DNA from: UBA5796 sp040752455
Lineage (GTDB): Bacteria > Chloroflexota > Anaerolineae > Anaerolineales > Villigracilaceae
Length of the DNA: 64,000 bases
Assembly: GCA_049324115.1 (NCBI GenBank)
Contig: JBMOMN010000032.1
Coordinates: 1-64,000, forward strand
Direction: 5' to 3'
Shown here piece by piece: positions 18,039 to 26,533 of this stretch. How positions within the stretch are numbered: position 1 is the first letter of the stretch; every line of letters starts with the position of its first letter. Under the pieces are notes generated by a model. The model ran no database searches. It had not been told where the DNA came from and was given only the letters and a program-made list of their open reading frames with translations. The translations under genes and the position numbers were made by a program.

Positions 18039-19289
18039 TTACGTAACTGGAACCTTTCTCACCTCCTTTCCTTCGGCGAGGTGGTGCAAGGCAATCGTCA
18101 GGGCCTGCACCACTGCGCCCATGCTGGATGATCGTCTGCCTAATAATGCGGTGGTGATACGCACCGCGTGAGCAGCGGCGGGCAGGCTGCGACGTTGCAC
18201 AGCCTGGCGGACGGGTTCGAGGAACAGGTCCCCGATCTGGGCCACTCCGCCGCCAACTACCACCATGTTCGGATTGAAAATGTTGACCAGCCCGGCAATG
18301 GCAATGCCCAAATGGCTGCCGGCCCGGGCCAGGATTTGTTGAGAGATCAAATCGCCTTGACGGGCCGCCCCGGCCACATCCTGGGCGCTGATCCGTTCCA
18401 CCGGCACGATCTCGGACAGGATGGTCCGTTTGCCGTTATGGACGGCCTCCTGCGCCTGGCTGGCGATGGCTTGTCCCCCGGTCAGGGCTTCGAGGCAGCC
18501 GCGGTTGCCGCAGGTACACATCGGGCCGTTCTCGTCGATCGTCAGATGTCCGATCTCCCCCGCCGACCCGGTCGCGCCGTGATAGATTTGCCCGTCCAGC
18601 AGCAGGCCCGCGCCGATCCCGGTCCCCACCTTGATGTAGGCCAGGTTCCGCACGCCGCGCCCCGCCCCGTAGGCCCATTCGCCCAGGGCGCCCAGTTCGG
18701 CATCGTTGTTGAGCGAAACCGGGCATCCCCACATTTTTTCGAGCGTGGCCCGGATGGGGAAGCGGTCCCAGCCGGGCATGATCGGCGGCGCAACGACCAT
18801 CCCCGCGTCCGAGGCGATCGGCCCGGGGACGCCCACGCCAATGGCTTTTACCTGTTCGAGGGAGATGGAGGCCTCCGAAAGGACATCCAGGAGCAAATCG
18901 TTGGCCTGGCTCAGGCAGGGTTTGGGTCCCAGGGCGATATTGAAAGGGATTTCTTTTTCGAGGATGAAATTGGCGGCGTAATTGGCGACCACAATGGAAA
19001 TGTGCGTCGCGCCCATGTCCACCCCGGCCACGCAGTCGTTGTTCGGGTTGATCTCAAGGATGATGGGCGGGCGTCCGCTGTTGACAGAGCGGCTCTCGGC
19101 CTCGCGCACGATCTCGGTCTCGAGCAGATCGTTGACGATGGAGGTCACGGCGGCGCGGCTGAGGGCCATGCGGTGGGCCAGTTCGACGCGTGAAATCCCC
19201 CCGGCCGTGAAGCGAATCAGGTCAAGAGCGGCATGTTTGTTAAGATTTCTTACATTCTGTGGGGAAGTGTAGCCAAAATACTGGGTCAC
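18039..19289 (-). CDS. ROK-family transcriptional repressor (NagC/Mlc/XylR type)
   Basis: Sugar-responsive DNA-binding protein, probably controlling the maltodextrin genes that follow it. Residues 18-70 form a winged helix-turn-helix (RVELAHRMALSRAAVTSIVNDLL). The ROK kinase-fold domain follows, with GVDMGATHISIVV, LNNDAELGALGE and the zinc site CTCGNRGCLE. The predicted start is GTG 19289, since no ATG lies near the HTH. A promoter (TTGACA at 19353-19358, TATCAT at 19331-19336) precedes it. An 11-base palindrome TTGTTTAACAA (19360-19370) abuts the -35 box and resembles known ROK operators, so autoregulation is likely. It could retain glucokinase activity, but the HTH argues for a regulator. 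Confidence 0.85.
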   Translation of the reverse strand: MTQYFGYTSPQNVRNLNKHAALDLIRFTAGGISRVELAHRMALSRAAVTSIVNDLLETEIVREAESRSVNSGRPPIILEINPNNDCVAGVDMGATHISIVVANYAANFILEKEIPFNIALGPKPCLSQANDLLLDVLSEASISLEQVKAIGVGVPGPIASDAGMVVAPPIMPGWDRFPIRATLEKMWGCPVSLNNDAELGALGEWAYGAGRGVRNLAYIKVGTGIGAGLLLDGQIYHGATGSAGEIGHLTIDENGPMCTCGNRGCLEALTGGQAIASQAQEAVHNGKRTILSEIVPVERISAQDVAGAARQGDLISQQILARAGSHLGIAIAGLVNIFNPNMVVVGGGVAQIGDLFLEPVRQAVQRRSLPAAAHAVRITTALLGRRSSSMGAVVQALTIALHHLAEGKEVRKVPVT

Positions 19290-19330
19290 GGGTGATTTCC
19301 GGGGGTGTTTCGGCGTATAAAAGCATATTT

Positions 19331-19370
19331 ATGATAGCACGAAAATTTAATTTGTCAAGTTGTTTAACAA
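19331..19370 (-). promoter_or_regulatory. promoter and candidate operator of the ROK-mal operon
   Basis: Reading the minus strand: palindrome TTGTTAAACAA (19370-19360), TTGACA (19358-19353), 16-base spacer, TATCAT (19336-19331). The palindrome touches the -35 element, so a bound repressor would block polymerase. ROK regulators of the XylR/Mlc type recognise similar A/T-flanked TTGTT-AACAA halves. Confidence 0.65.
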
Positions 19371-19395
19371 TATAACCAAATAACGGACAATAAAG

Positions 19396-19424
19396 CAGCC
19401 CGTTTTCGTGACAAAAACGGGCTG
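19396..19424 (-). terminator. terminator of the enolase gene
   Basis: CAGCCCGTTTT pairs with AAAACGGGCTG around a short loop, 27 bases downstream of the eno stop codon, followed on the minus strand by CTTTATT. It separates eno from the ROK-mal transcript. Confidence 0.75.
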
Positions 19425-19451
19425 TCTGCGCTGGTTGATACTGGCCGGAAA

Positions 19452-20744
19452 TTATTTCAGGGCATCCCAGCCGGCGTATTTTGCAGCCTCGCCCAGTTCG
19501 GCTTCGATCCGCAGCAACTGATTGTACTTGGCCACCCGGTCCGAGCGGGCCGGCGCGCCGGTCTTGATCTGGCCGGTGTTGAGGGCCACGGCCAGGTCGG
19601 CGATGGTGGCGTCTTCCGTTTCGCCGGAGCGGTGCGAGATGACTGTCCGCCAGCCGGCGCGGTGACAGAGTTCTGCGGCTTCGATGGTCTCGGTCAGCGA
19701 GCCGATCTGGTTGAGCTTGACCAGCAGGGCGTTGCAGGAGTTCTCCTCGATGCCGCGCCGGACCCGGGTCGGGTTGGTGACGAGCAGGTCGTCGCCCACG
19801 ATCTGGATCCGACTCCCCAGCTCGGCGGTCATCAGCTTCCAAGACTCCCAGTCGTTCTGCGCCAGCCCGTCTTCGATGGAGACGATCGGGTATTGTTCGA
19901 TCCATTTTTCCCAGTAGGCGACCATTTCCGCGCCGGTCAGTTTCCGGCCTTCCTTGCGCAGGTTGTAGGTGTTGGTCTCTTCTTCGTAGAGTTCCGAGGC
20001 CGCCGGATCGAGCGCAATCGCCACGTCAAGGCCGCGCCCGGCCCGAAATCCGGCTTTTTCGACGGCGGCCAGGATGACCTCCACGGCTTCGTCGTTGGCT
20101 TTCAGGGCCGGGGCGTACCCGCCTTCGTCCCCGACCAGGGTGGCATATCCCTTTTCCTTCAGCACGGATTTGAGGGCGTGGTAGATCTCCGCGCCCCAGC
20201 GCAAGCCCTCGGCAAAGGTCGGCGCGCCGAAGGGCATCACCATAAATTCCTGCATGTCGGTGGACTGCCAGGCCGTGTGGACGCCGCCGTTGAGGATGTT
20301 CATCATCGGGACGGGCAGCACATGGGCATGTACGCCGCCGAGATAACGGTAGAGCGGCAGGCCGAGCGAGTTGGCCGCGGCTTTGGCGGCGGCCAGGCTG
20401 ACGCCCAGGATGGCGTTGGCGCCCAGCCTGGATTTGTTCGGCGTCCCGTCCAGGGCGAGCAATTCCCGGTCAATGGCGCGTTGTTCGCCGGCGTCCCAGC
20501 CGAAGAGCGCGTCGGCGATCACGCCGTTGACGTTGGCAACTGCCTGGCTCACGCCCTTGCCGAGGTAGCGCTTCTTGTCTCCGTCGCGCAGTTCCAGGGC
20601 TTCGTGAACGCCCGTCGAAGCGCCGGAAGGCACGGCTGCCCGTCCCCACGAGCCGTCGGCCAGCAGGACCTCGACTTCCACGGTCGGGTTGCCGCGCGAA
20701 TCGAGGATTTCGATGGCGGAAATACTTTCGATGATAGTGTCCAT
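19452..20744 (-). CDS. eno: enolase (phosphopyruvate hydratase)
   Basis: Converts 2-phosphoglycerate to phosphoenolpyruvate in glycolysis; cytosolic, magnesium-dependent. The 430-residue protein has all family marks: ILDSRGNPTVEVEV at the N-terminus, SGASTGVHEALELRD loop, GDDLLVTN metal region, the signature LLVKLNQIGSLTET with the catalytic Lys, and SHRSGETED near the C-terminus. The start is ATG 20744, six bases after GGAG; the TTG two codons earlier would sit directly on the ribosome site. It has its own terminator. PlsC is divergent across a 58-base spacer. Confidence 0.97.
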   Translation of the reverse strand: MDTIIESISAIEILDSRGNPTVEVEVLLADGSWGRAAVPSGASTGVHEALELRDGDKKRYLGKGVSQAVANVNGVIADALFGWDAGEQRAIDRELLALDGTPNKSRLGANAILGVSLAAAKAAANSLGLPLYRYLGGVHAHVLPVPMMNILNGGVHTAWQSTDMQEFMVMPFGAPTFAEGLRWGAEIYHALKSVLKEKGYATLVGDEGGYAPALKANDEAVEVILAAVEKAGFRAGRGLDVAIALDPAASELYEEETNTYNLRKEGRKLTGAEMVAYWEKWIEQYPIVSIEDGLAQNDWESWKLMTAELGSRIQIVGDDLLVTNPTRVRRGIEENSCNALLVKLNQIGSLTETIEAAELCHRAGWRTVISHRSGETEDATIADLAVALNTGQIKTGAPARSDRVAKYNQLLRIEAELGEAAKYAGWDALK

Positions 20745-20788
20745 TTTCAACTCCAGGGGTTATTATGCTTGAAAATACCGGGGATTAG

Positions 20789-20794
20789 TATAAT
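20789..20794 (+). promoter_or_regulatory. -10 box of the PlsC gene
   Basis: TATAAT at 20789-20794 with only a weak -35 (TTGAAA at 20769, short spacer). Transcription would start near 20801, almost on the ATG at 20803. That makes either a leaderless ATG or the downstream TTG at 20830, preceded by GTGAGGA, the real start. Confidence 0.5.
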
Positions 20795-20802
20795 CCACTT
20801 TC

Positions 20803-21534
20803 ATGGTCCAGGTTTGTGAGGATTTTGTTTTGAGCGAAACTTCCGAATTCGATACGCGCGACCGCAAGCGCTTCCACTTCGAAATGACGCCGTTCAGGGC
20901 GGTCATCACTGCCGTCCTGGCGGCTGTTTTTCGCCTTTTGATGAAAATGGAAGTCGTTGGGCTGGAAAATTTCCCGCTCGATGGCCCGGCGATCGTGGCG
21001 GCCAACCACGTCACCCAATTCGACGTTTTCCCGATGCAGCTCTCCCTGCCGCGCCCAATCTTTTTCATGGGCAAGGCCGAGTTGTTCCAAAACCCGCTCA
21101 TGGATGTCGTCCTGCGCAACCTGGGAGCCTTCCCGGTCTACCGCGGCGAGAAGGACCGCTGGGCCAGCCTCCACGCGGCCAGGGTGCTCGATCACGGCCA
21201 GACTCTGGGCATGTTCCCCGAAGGGACCCGCTCCCGAAGCAGGGGATTGGGGGTGGCCAAAACCGGCACGGCGCGCCTGGCGATCGAGAAAGGCGCGCCG
21301 ATCGTGCCGATGGCCATCATCGGGACGGACCGGTTCTTCAAGCGTTTCCCCCGCCGGGCGCGCGTGACGGTCAGCCTGCTACCGCCATTGCTGCCGTTTC
21401 CCGGCGAGACGCCGCTGGCGCTGACCGACCGTCTCATGTTTGCCCTGGCTGCGGGTCTGCCCCCCGAAATGCGCGGCGTCTATGCCCAGATCCCCGAAGG
21501 GTTCCGGGACGAGCATCAGGCCGTCAGGAACTGA
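20803..21534 (+). CDS. plsC: 1-acyl-sn-glycerol-3-phosphate acyltransferase (PlsC family)
   Basis: Transfers an acyl chain to lysophosphatidate in phospholipid synthesis at the inner membrane face. The 243-residue frame shows motif I NHVTQFD (the H-x4-D catalytic pair), motif III FPEGTRSR for phosphate binding and motif IV IVPMAIIGTD. A hydrophobic segment precedes motif I (ITAVLAAVFRLLMKM). The start is uncertain: ATG 20803 would be nearly leaderless behind the TATAAT at 20789, while TTG 20830 has GTGAGGA eight bases upstream and gives 234 residues beginning SETSEFDTRD. Its 3' end overlaps the tail of a microprotein gene on the opposite strand. Confidence 0.9.
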   Translation: MVQVCEDFVLSETSEFDTRDRKRFHFEMTPFRAVITAVLAAVFRLLMKMEVVGLENFPLDGPAIVAANHVTQFDVFPMQLSLPRPIFFMGKAELFQNPLMDVVLRNLGAFPVYRGEKDRWASLHAARVLDHGQTLGMFPEGTRSRSRGLGVAKTGTARLAIEKGAPIVPMAIIGTDRFFKRFPRRARVTVSLLPPLLPFPGETPLALTDRLMFALAAGLPPEMRGVYAQIPEGFRDEHQAVRN

Positions 21535-21612
21535 ATCAAATACACCAGTCCGGTGATGATGCCGATGCAAAGCAGGCAGACCAGCCCCAGCTTGGCGAGT
21601 TTGGTGCGGGTG

Positions 21613-21620
<8 letters not shown>
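21516..21620 (-). CDS. 34-residue single-pass membrane microprotein after pyrG
   Basis: Short open frame MDDTRTKLAKLG followed by a hydrophobic helix (LVCLLCIGIITGLVYLIQFL). The ATG at 21620 overlaps the pyrG stop codon and has GAGGAG eight bases upstream, inside pyrG, suggesting coupled translation. Two Cys lie in the helix. Its last 19 bases overlap the 3' end of plsC on the other strand. It has a charged N-terminus plus one transmembrane helix, as in many regulatory microproteins. No known family was recognised; I infer it is real from the ribosome site and amino-acid pattern. Confidence 0.55.
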
Positions 21621-23247
<1,627 letters not shown>

Positions 23248-23337
23248 TCGAACCTCTCAAAATTCTAGATTTTCAATTTCCAGGAGTGCAAACTTGAGTT
23301 TGCTGTCAAGTGTGATGGCCTGCTCATACAAAGGAAG

Positions 23338-23362
23338 CGGGGAGGGCGTTTTGCCCTCCCCG
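23338..23362 (-). terminator. terminator after the Roadblock/LC7 gene
   Basis: CGGGGAGGGC and GCCCTCCCCG arms around a short GTTTT-type loop, 42 bases after the gene, followed on the minus strand by CTTCCTTT. Just beyond it (23279-23310) lies a partial GGAGTGC-type repeat. Confidence 0.75.
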
Positions 23363-23403
23363 TTGGGGTTGCGGTCTGTTTGGGGTGACGGCTGGTTTCC
23401 TGT

Positions 23404-23778
23404 TCATCCGACCAGTTTGGCGAGGTCTTCTGCGGCACGCCGCATTTCAAGGAATATCAGTCCCAGCTTGGCTTCCTGGCGGGCGAGGGCCGTCAGCACG
23501 GCTTCCTCACCGACAGAAGTCAACACGATGGCCCCCGCGTTGCCTTTGATGTAGACCTGGTCGAGCAAGCCGCGGCCCAGTTCGCCCGAAATGCGTTCGC
23601 CCAGGCTGAGCATGGCCGCCGACATGGCTGAAACCCGGTCTTCTTCCACTTCTTGGGGGAGCGCGGAGGCCATGATCAGGCCGTCAACGGAAACAATGGC
23701 CGAGGCCTCGATGTCGGGAGCGGAAGCCTGCATCGTGCGCAGGCGCTCAACCATTTGTTCAGCTCGTGATTTGGTCAT
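23404..23778 (-). CDS. Roadblock/LC7 domain protein (MglB-like)
   Basis: Small alpha/beta protein of 124 residues of the family that includes MglB, usually a GTPase-activating or dimer-scaffold partner of small Ras-like GTPases. Typical features are an N-terminal helix (AEQMVERLRTMQ), then ASAIVSVDGLIMASALP and GNAGAIVLTSVGEEAVLTALA. The start chosen is ATG 23778 with AAGG nine bases upstream; the longer frame adds 20 unlikely residues. No GTPase gene is adjacent, so the partner is unknown. Confidence 0.8.
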   Translation of the reverse strand: MTKSRAEQMVERLRTMQASAPDIEASAIVSVDGLIMASALPQEVEEDRVSAMSAAMLSLGERISGELGRGLLDQVYIKGNAGAIVLTSVGEEAVLTALARQEAKLGLIFLEMRRAAEDLAKLVG

Positions 23779-23917
23779 AGGGGCAGCCTTTGTATGGAGT
23801 GTATGATGCCAAAGTTTACCATAATTTCCGACGCGCAATCGCAGGTATTAAGTCTTGAGATTGCAGGAATGTCGCAATTCGCGGCGTCCTGACCCCGACA
23901 TTGGTTCGAAATAGCTC

Positions 23918-23945
23918 TTGACAATTTGGACAATGCGGGTAGAAT
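23918..23945 (+). promoter_or_regulatory. sigma-70 promoter of the cysM operon
   Basis: TTGACA (23918-23923), 16-base spacer and TAGAAT (23940-23945), the best promoter in the window. The start point would be near 23952, giving a leader of about 210 nt before cysM. Confidence 0.75.
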
Positions 23946-23951
23946 TATTAT

Positions 23952-24162
23952 CAATAAATTCTAGTAAATTATTTGGAGACACACTGTGTATTCTTGCATC
24001 TGTCTGAGGCGGGGATCGTAACCACCGCCTCCTCGAAAAGCTGAAACAGCAGTCAACTTCGGAAGACGGTGGCCGGCCCCGCATGTAAACTCTCGTTTGC
24101 GTGGCGACCTGCGCCGTCTTTTTGTTTACCTGTTGACTGCTGTATTAATTTGGAGAACTACA
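23952..24162 (+). promoter_or_regulatory. structured 5' leader RNA of the cysM operon (candidate riboswitch/attenuator)
   Basis: Three nested elements are visible. A 7-bp hairpin GAGGCGG...CCGCCTC lies near 24007-24033. Perfect 11-bp arms CAGCAGTCAAC and GTTGACTGCTG (about 24046 and 24132) enclose an inner stem AAGACGG with CCGTCTT. The 3' arm of the inner stem runs into TTTTTG, a terminator-like end about 35 bases before the ATG. GTAAAC can pair with either GTTTGC or GTTTAC, so alternative folds exist. It matches no riboswitch class I can name. Confidence 0.55.
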
Positions 24163-25110
24163 ATGACGCTTGCAAATCTCGACTTTTTCCGCTTGCAGAC
24201 CCGCCTCGGGCAGGGATTGGACGCCCGCGTGGGGAACACTCCCCTCATCCCGCTGCGGCGCGTGACCCTGGGCCTGCCACCGTCCATCCAGGTTTTGGCC
24301 AAAGCCGAATGGTTCAACCCCGGCGGCTCGGTCAAGGACCGCCCGGCCCTCAACATCATCCGCAACGCCATCGAAAGCGGGCACCTGACCCCCGGCCGGC
24401 GGCTGCTCGACTCGACCTCCGGCAACATGGGCATTGCCTATGCCACCCTCGGCGCGGCTTACGGCGTCCCCGTGACCCTGACCCTGCCCTCCAATGCCAG
24501 CGCCGAACGGGTCAGCATCCTGCGCGCCCTCGGCGCGGAACTGGTGCTGACCGATCCCCTCGAAGGCTCGGATGGGGCTATCCTGGAGGCCCGCCGTATG
24601 GCCGCCGAAGCCCCGGACCTGTACTGGTACGCCAACCAGTACGACAACCCCTCCAACTGGCACGCCCATTACCTGACCACCGGCCCCGAGATCTGGCACC
24701 AGACCGAAGGCCAGGTGACTCACGTCGTCGTCGGGCTGGGCACTTCCGGCACGCTGACCGGCGTGGGCCGCTACTTGCGGGCGATGGACCCGGACGTTCA
24801 ACTGATCGCGGTCCAGCCGGACGGCCCCTTCCACGGGCTGGAAGGCTTGAAGAACATGGAAACGGCCTTGAAGCCGGGGATTTACGATCCCGACCTGCCC
24901 GACCGGGTCGTCAGGGTGGAGACCGAAGCAGCCCACGAGATGGTGCGCCGCCTGGCCAGGGAAGAGGGCTTGTTCGTCGGCATCTCGTCCGGGGCGGCGG
25001 CGGTGGCAGCCCTGAAGGTCGCCTCGGAGCTGGACTCCGGCGTGGTCGTGACCGTCTTCCCGGACGCGGGATACAAGTACCTGAGCGACAAGGCGCTTTG
25101 GGAAGGGTAG
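24163..25110 (+). CDS. cysM: PLP-dependent cysteine synthase, CysM type
   Basis: Makes cysteine from an activated serine and a sulfur donor. The 315-residue fold-type II enzyme has the PLP lysine in NPGGSVKDRP (Lys58), the substrate loop STSGNMGIA and the phosphate-binding GLGTSGTLTG. Mid-protein NQYDNPSNWHAHYLTTGPEI and the C-terminal DAGYKYLS resemble the mycobacterial CysM that uses O-phosphoserine and thiocarboxylated CysO. The neighbours encode exactly those partners. The arginine that CysM uses for phosphoserine was not placed with certainty. The start ATG has GGAG eight bases upstream. A 210-nt structured leader precedes it. Confidence 0.88.
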   Translation: MTLANLDFFRLQTRLGQGLDARVGNTPLIPLRRVTLGLPPSIQVLAKAEWFNPGGSVKDRPALNIIRNAIESGHLTPGRRLLDSTSGNMGIAYATLGAAYGVPVTLTLPSNASAERVSILRALGAELVLTDPLEGSDGAILEARRMAAEAPDLYWYANQYDNPSNWHAHYLTTGPEIWHQTEGQVTHVVVGLGTSGTLTGVGRYLRAMDPDVQLIAVQPDGPFHGLEGLKNMETALKPGIYDPDLPDRVVRVETEAAHEMVRRLAREEGLFVGISSGAAAVAALKVASELDSGVVVTVFPDAGYKYLSDKALWEG

Positions 25111-25162
25111 CTCATGCTTTCAGCATGACAGGTTCGATGGTGTCGGGCTGCAAGCCCGACCT
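25111..25162. repeat. two hairpin repeats between cysM and mec
   Basis: TCATGCT..AGCATGA (25112-25128) and GTCGGGCT..AGCCCGAC (25142-25160), intergenic palindromes of the GTAGGTCGGGC type. They end just before the mec ribosome site. Confidence 0.7.
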
Positions 25163-25174
25163 ACAAGGAGATGT

Positions 25175-25594
25175 ATGCCATTGCAAATTTCACGAGAAAT
25201 CCTGGATCAAATCCATCGGCACGGCGAGGCGGCCTACCCCGAAGAGGGGGCGGGGTTCCTGCTCGGCAGCGACGGCGACTCCCGCCAGGTCAGCGCCATC
25301 CACCCGCTCGCCAACGCCCGCGAAGACTCCGCCCGGCGCAACCGTTACCTGATCACGCCCCAGGACTATCTCCAGGCCGAGGTAACGGCGGACAGGCTCG
25401 GGTTGAGTCTGATCGGGGTGTTCCACTCCCACCCGGACCACCCCAACCGTCCATCCGAATATGACCGGGAGTGGGCGCAGCCGTTCTTCTCGTACATCAT
25501 CACCAGCGTGGAGGACGGCCGGGCCGTCGGATCCCGCTCGTGGCGCTTGCAGGAAGACCGCAGCGCCTTTGTCGAAGAAAAAATCGAAACCTAA
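25175..25594 (+). CDS. mec: JAMM/Mov34 metalloprotease of the Mec family
   Basis: Zinc peptidase that, in the mycobacterial pathway, cuts cysteine off the CysO-cysteine adduct. The 139-residue protein has the full JAMM signature: Glu23/24 in YPEEGAGF, then HSH (84-86), seven residues, and SEYD (94-97). It sits between cysM and cysO, the defining context for this function. AAGGAGATGT precedes the ATG; an out-of-frame ATG four bases earlier is not used. It is followed by an array of 55-bp repeats. Confidence 0.9.
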   Translation: MPLQISREILDQIHRHGEAAYPEEGAGFLLGSDGDSRQVSAIHPLANAREDSARRNRYLITPQDYLQAEVTADRLGLSLIGVFHSHPDHPNRPSEYDREWAQPFFSYIITSVEDGRAVGSRSWRLQEDRSAFVEEKIET

Positions 25595-25880
25595 AATTAG
25601 ATTCCTGGAGTGCGGGCATTAGTCCGCTATTGGCAGGCTGAAGCCCTAAAACTAGATTCCTGGAGTGCGGACTTTAGTCCGCTATTGGCAGGCTGAAGCC
25701 CTAAAACTAGATTCTTGGAGTGCGGACTTTAATCCGCTATTGGCAGGCTGAAGCCCTAAAATTAGATTCTTGGAGTGCGGGCATTAGTCCGCTATTGGCA
25801 GGCTGAAGCCCTAAAATTAGATTCTTGGAGTGCGGACTTTAGTCCGCTCTTAGCAGGCTGAAGCCTGCACTCCTAAAATA
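25590..25880. repeat. five tandem 55-bp repeats, each with two hairpins
   Basis: Units start at 25590, 25645, 25700, 25755 and 25810. Each carries GCGGACTTTAGTCCGC and a GGCTGAAGCC hairpin; the last copy ends GCACTCC, pairing with GGAGTGC at the start of each unit. Copies differ by a few bases (GGGCATTA or GGACTTTA). This fills the 300-base gap between mec and the next gene; no coding region is seen. Confidence 0.9.
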
Positions 25881-25894
25881 TTGGAGGTAAAACC

Positions 25895-26209
25895 ATGGCT
25901 CTTTATTTCGTTCGTCACCAGCACGAGGCCGAGACTTGCCCGGCCAAAGACCCCGACATGGGGCAGATGCTCGTCCAGCACGTCAGCAAGTCGAATGCGC
26001 GCAAGTTCGGCGTGGACATCCTCGGCGATGCCATCCTGGACGGCCAGCACACGTTCGTGTTGATCCTCGAAGCCGAGGACAAGGCTTACATTGACAATTT
26101 CATGCAGCCGTTCGCCATGGCCGGATCGGTCGAGATCACGGCCGCCTCGAGCTGCGAAGCGGTCGTCGAGCGCGGCGGCTGCGAACCGGTCCTGGCGGGC
26201 CGCCAGTAA
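25895..26209 (+). CDS. small ferredoxin-fold protein (DUF3303-like) with conserved-looking cysteines
   Basis: A 104-residue cytosolic protein beginning MALYFVRHQHEAETCPA. The alternating pattern (FVRHQHEAETC, then TFVLILEAEDKAYIDNFMQPF, then SVEITAASSCEAVVERGGC) fits a dimeric alpha/beta barrel of the DUF3303/YciI kind. Four Cys-containing positions near both ends, and its place between mec and cysO, suggest a role in sulfur handling, but no catalytic function can be assigned. A strong GGAGGT lies eight bases before the ATG. Confidence 0.6.
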   Translation: MALYFVRHQHEAETCPAKDPDMGQMLVQHVSKSNARKFGVDILGDAILDGQHTFVLILEAEDKAYIDNFMQPFAMAGSVEITAASSCEAVVERGGCEPVLAGRQ

Positions 26210-26259
26210 CGCGATTTGCCAATTTGCGCGACTGTAACTCACTGTAAAATAGGAGCATT

Positions 26260-26532
26260 ATGACCACTTTGCGTATCCCCACCCCCTTGCGCCCTTACAC
26301 CGAAGGCCAGGGTGAATTGCAGGTTTCGGCCCCCACCGTCGGCGAAGCCATGCGGGAACTCGTCAGCCGCTACCCGGCCCTGCGCCCGCACCTGTTCACC
26401 GAGCAGGACGACCTGCGCAGCTTCGTCAACCTGTTCGTCAACGACGAAGACATCCGCAGCCTGGACGGCGCGGGGACCCCCCTCAGCGACGGCGACCGGC
26501 TGATGATCATCCCCTCGATTGCAGGAGGTTGA
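26260..26532 (+). CDS. cysO: ubiquitin-like sulfur carrier protein CysO/MoaD family
   Basis: A 90-residue beta-grasp protein ending in the essential Gly-Gly (IPSIAGG). The MoeZ-like E1 adenylates that C-terminus, which becomes a thiocarboxylate, the sulfur donor for CysM. LRPHLFTEQDDLRSFVNLFVNDEDIRSLDG and LSDGDRLMIIPSIAGG are typical of CysO/MoaD. It is immediately followed (1 base) by the E1 gene. Context favours CysO over molybdopterin synthase: cysM and mec are present and moaE is absent. Confidence 0.9.
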   Translation: MTTLRIPTPLRPYTEGQGELQVSAPTVGEAMRELVSRYPALRPHLFTEQDDLRSFVNLFVNDEDIRSLDGAGTPLSDGDRLMIIPSIAGG

Positions 26533-26533
26533 C

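Noticed and set aside
23952..24162. T-box riboswitch before cysM
   Set aside because: A GGTGG segment is present, but the conserved T-box sequence and a recognisable stem I with specifier loop were not found; kept as an unnamed structured leader.
25590..25880. CRISPR array
   Set aside because: The 55-bp units are back to back without unique spacers, contain two hairpins each, and no cas gene is present.
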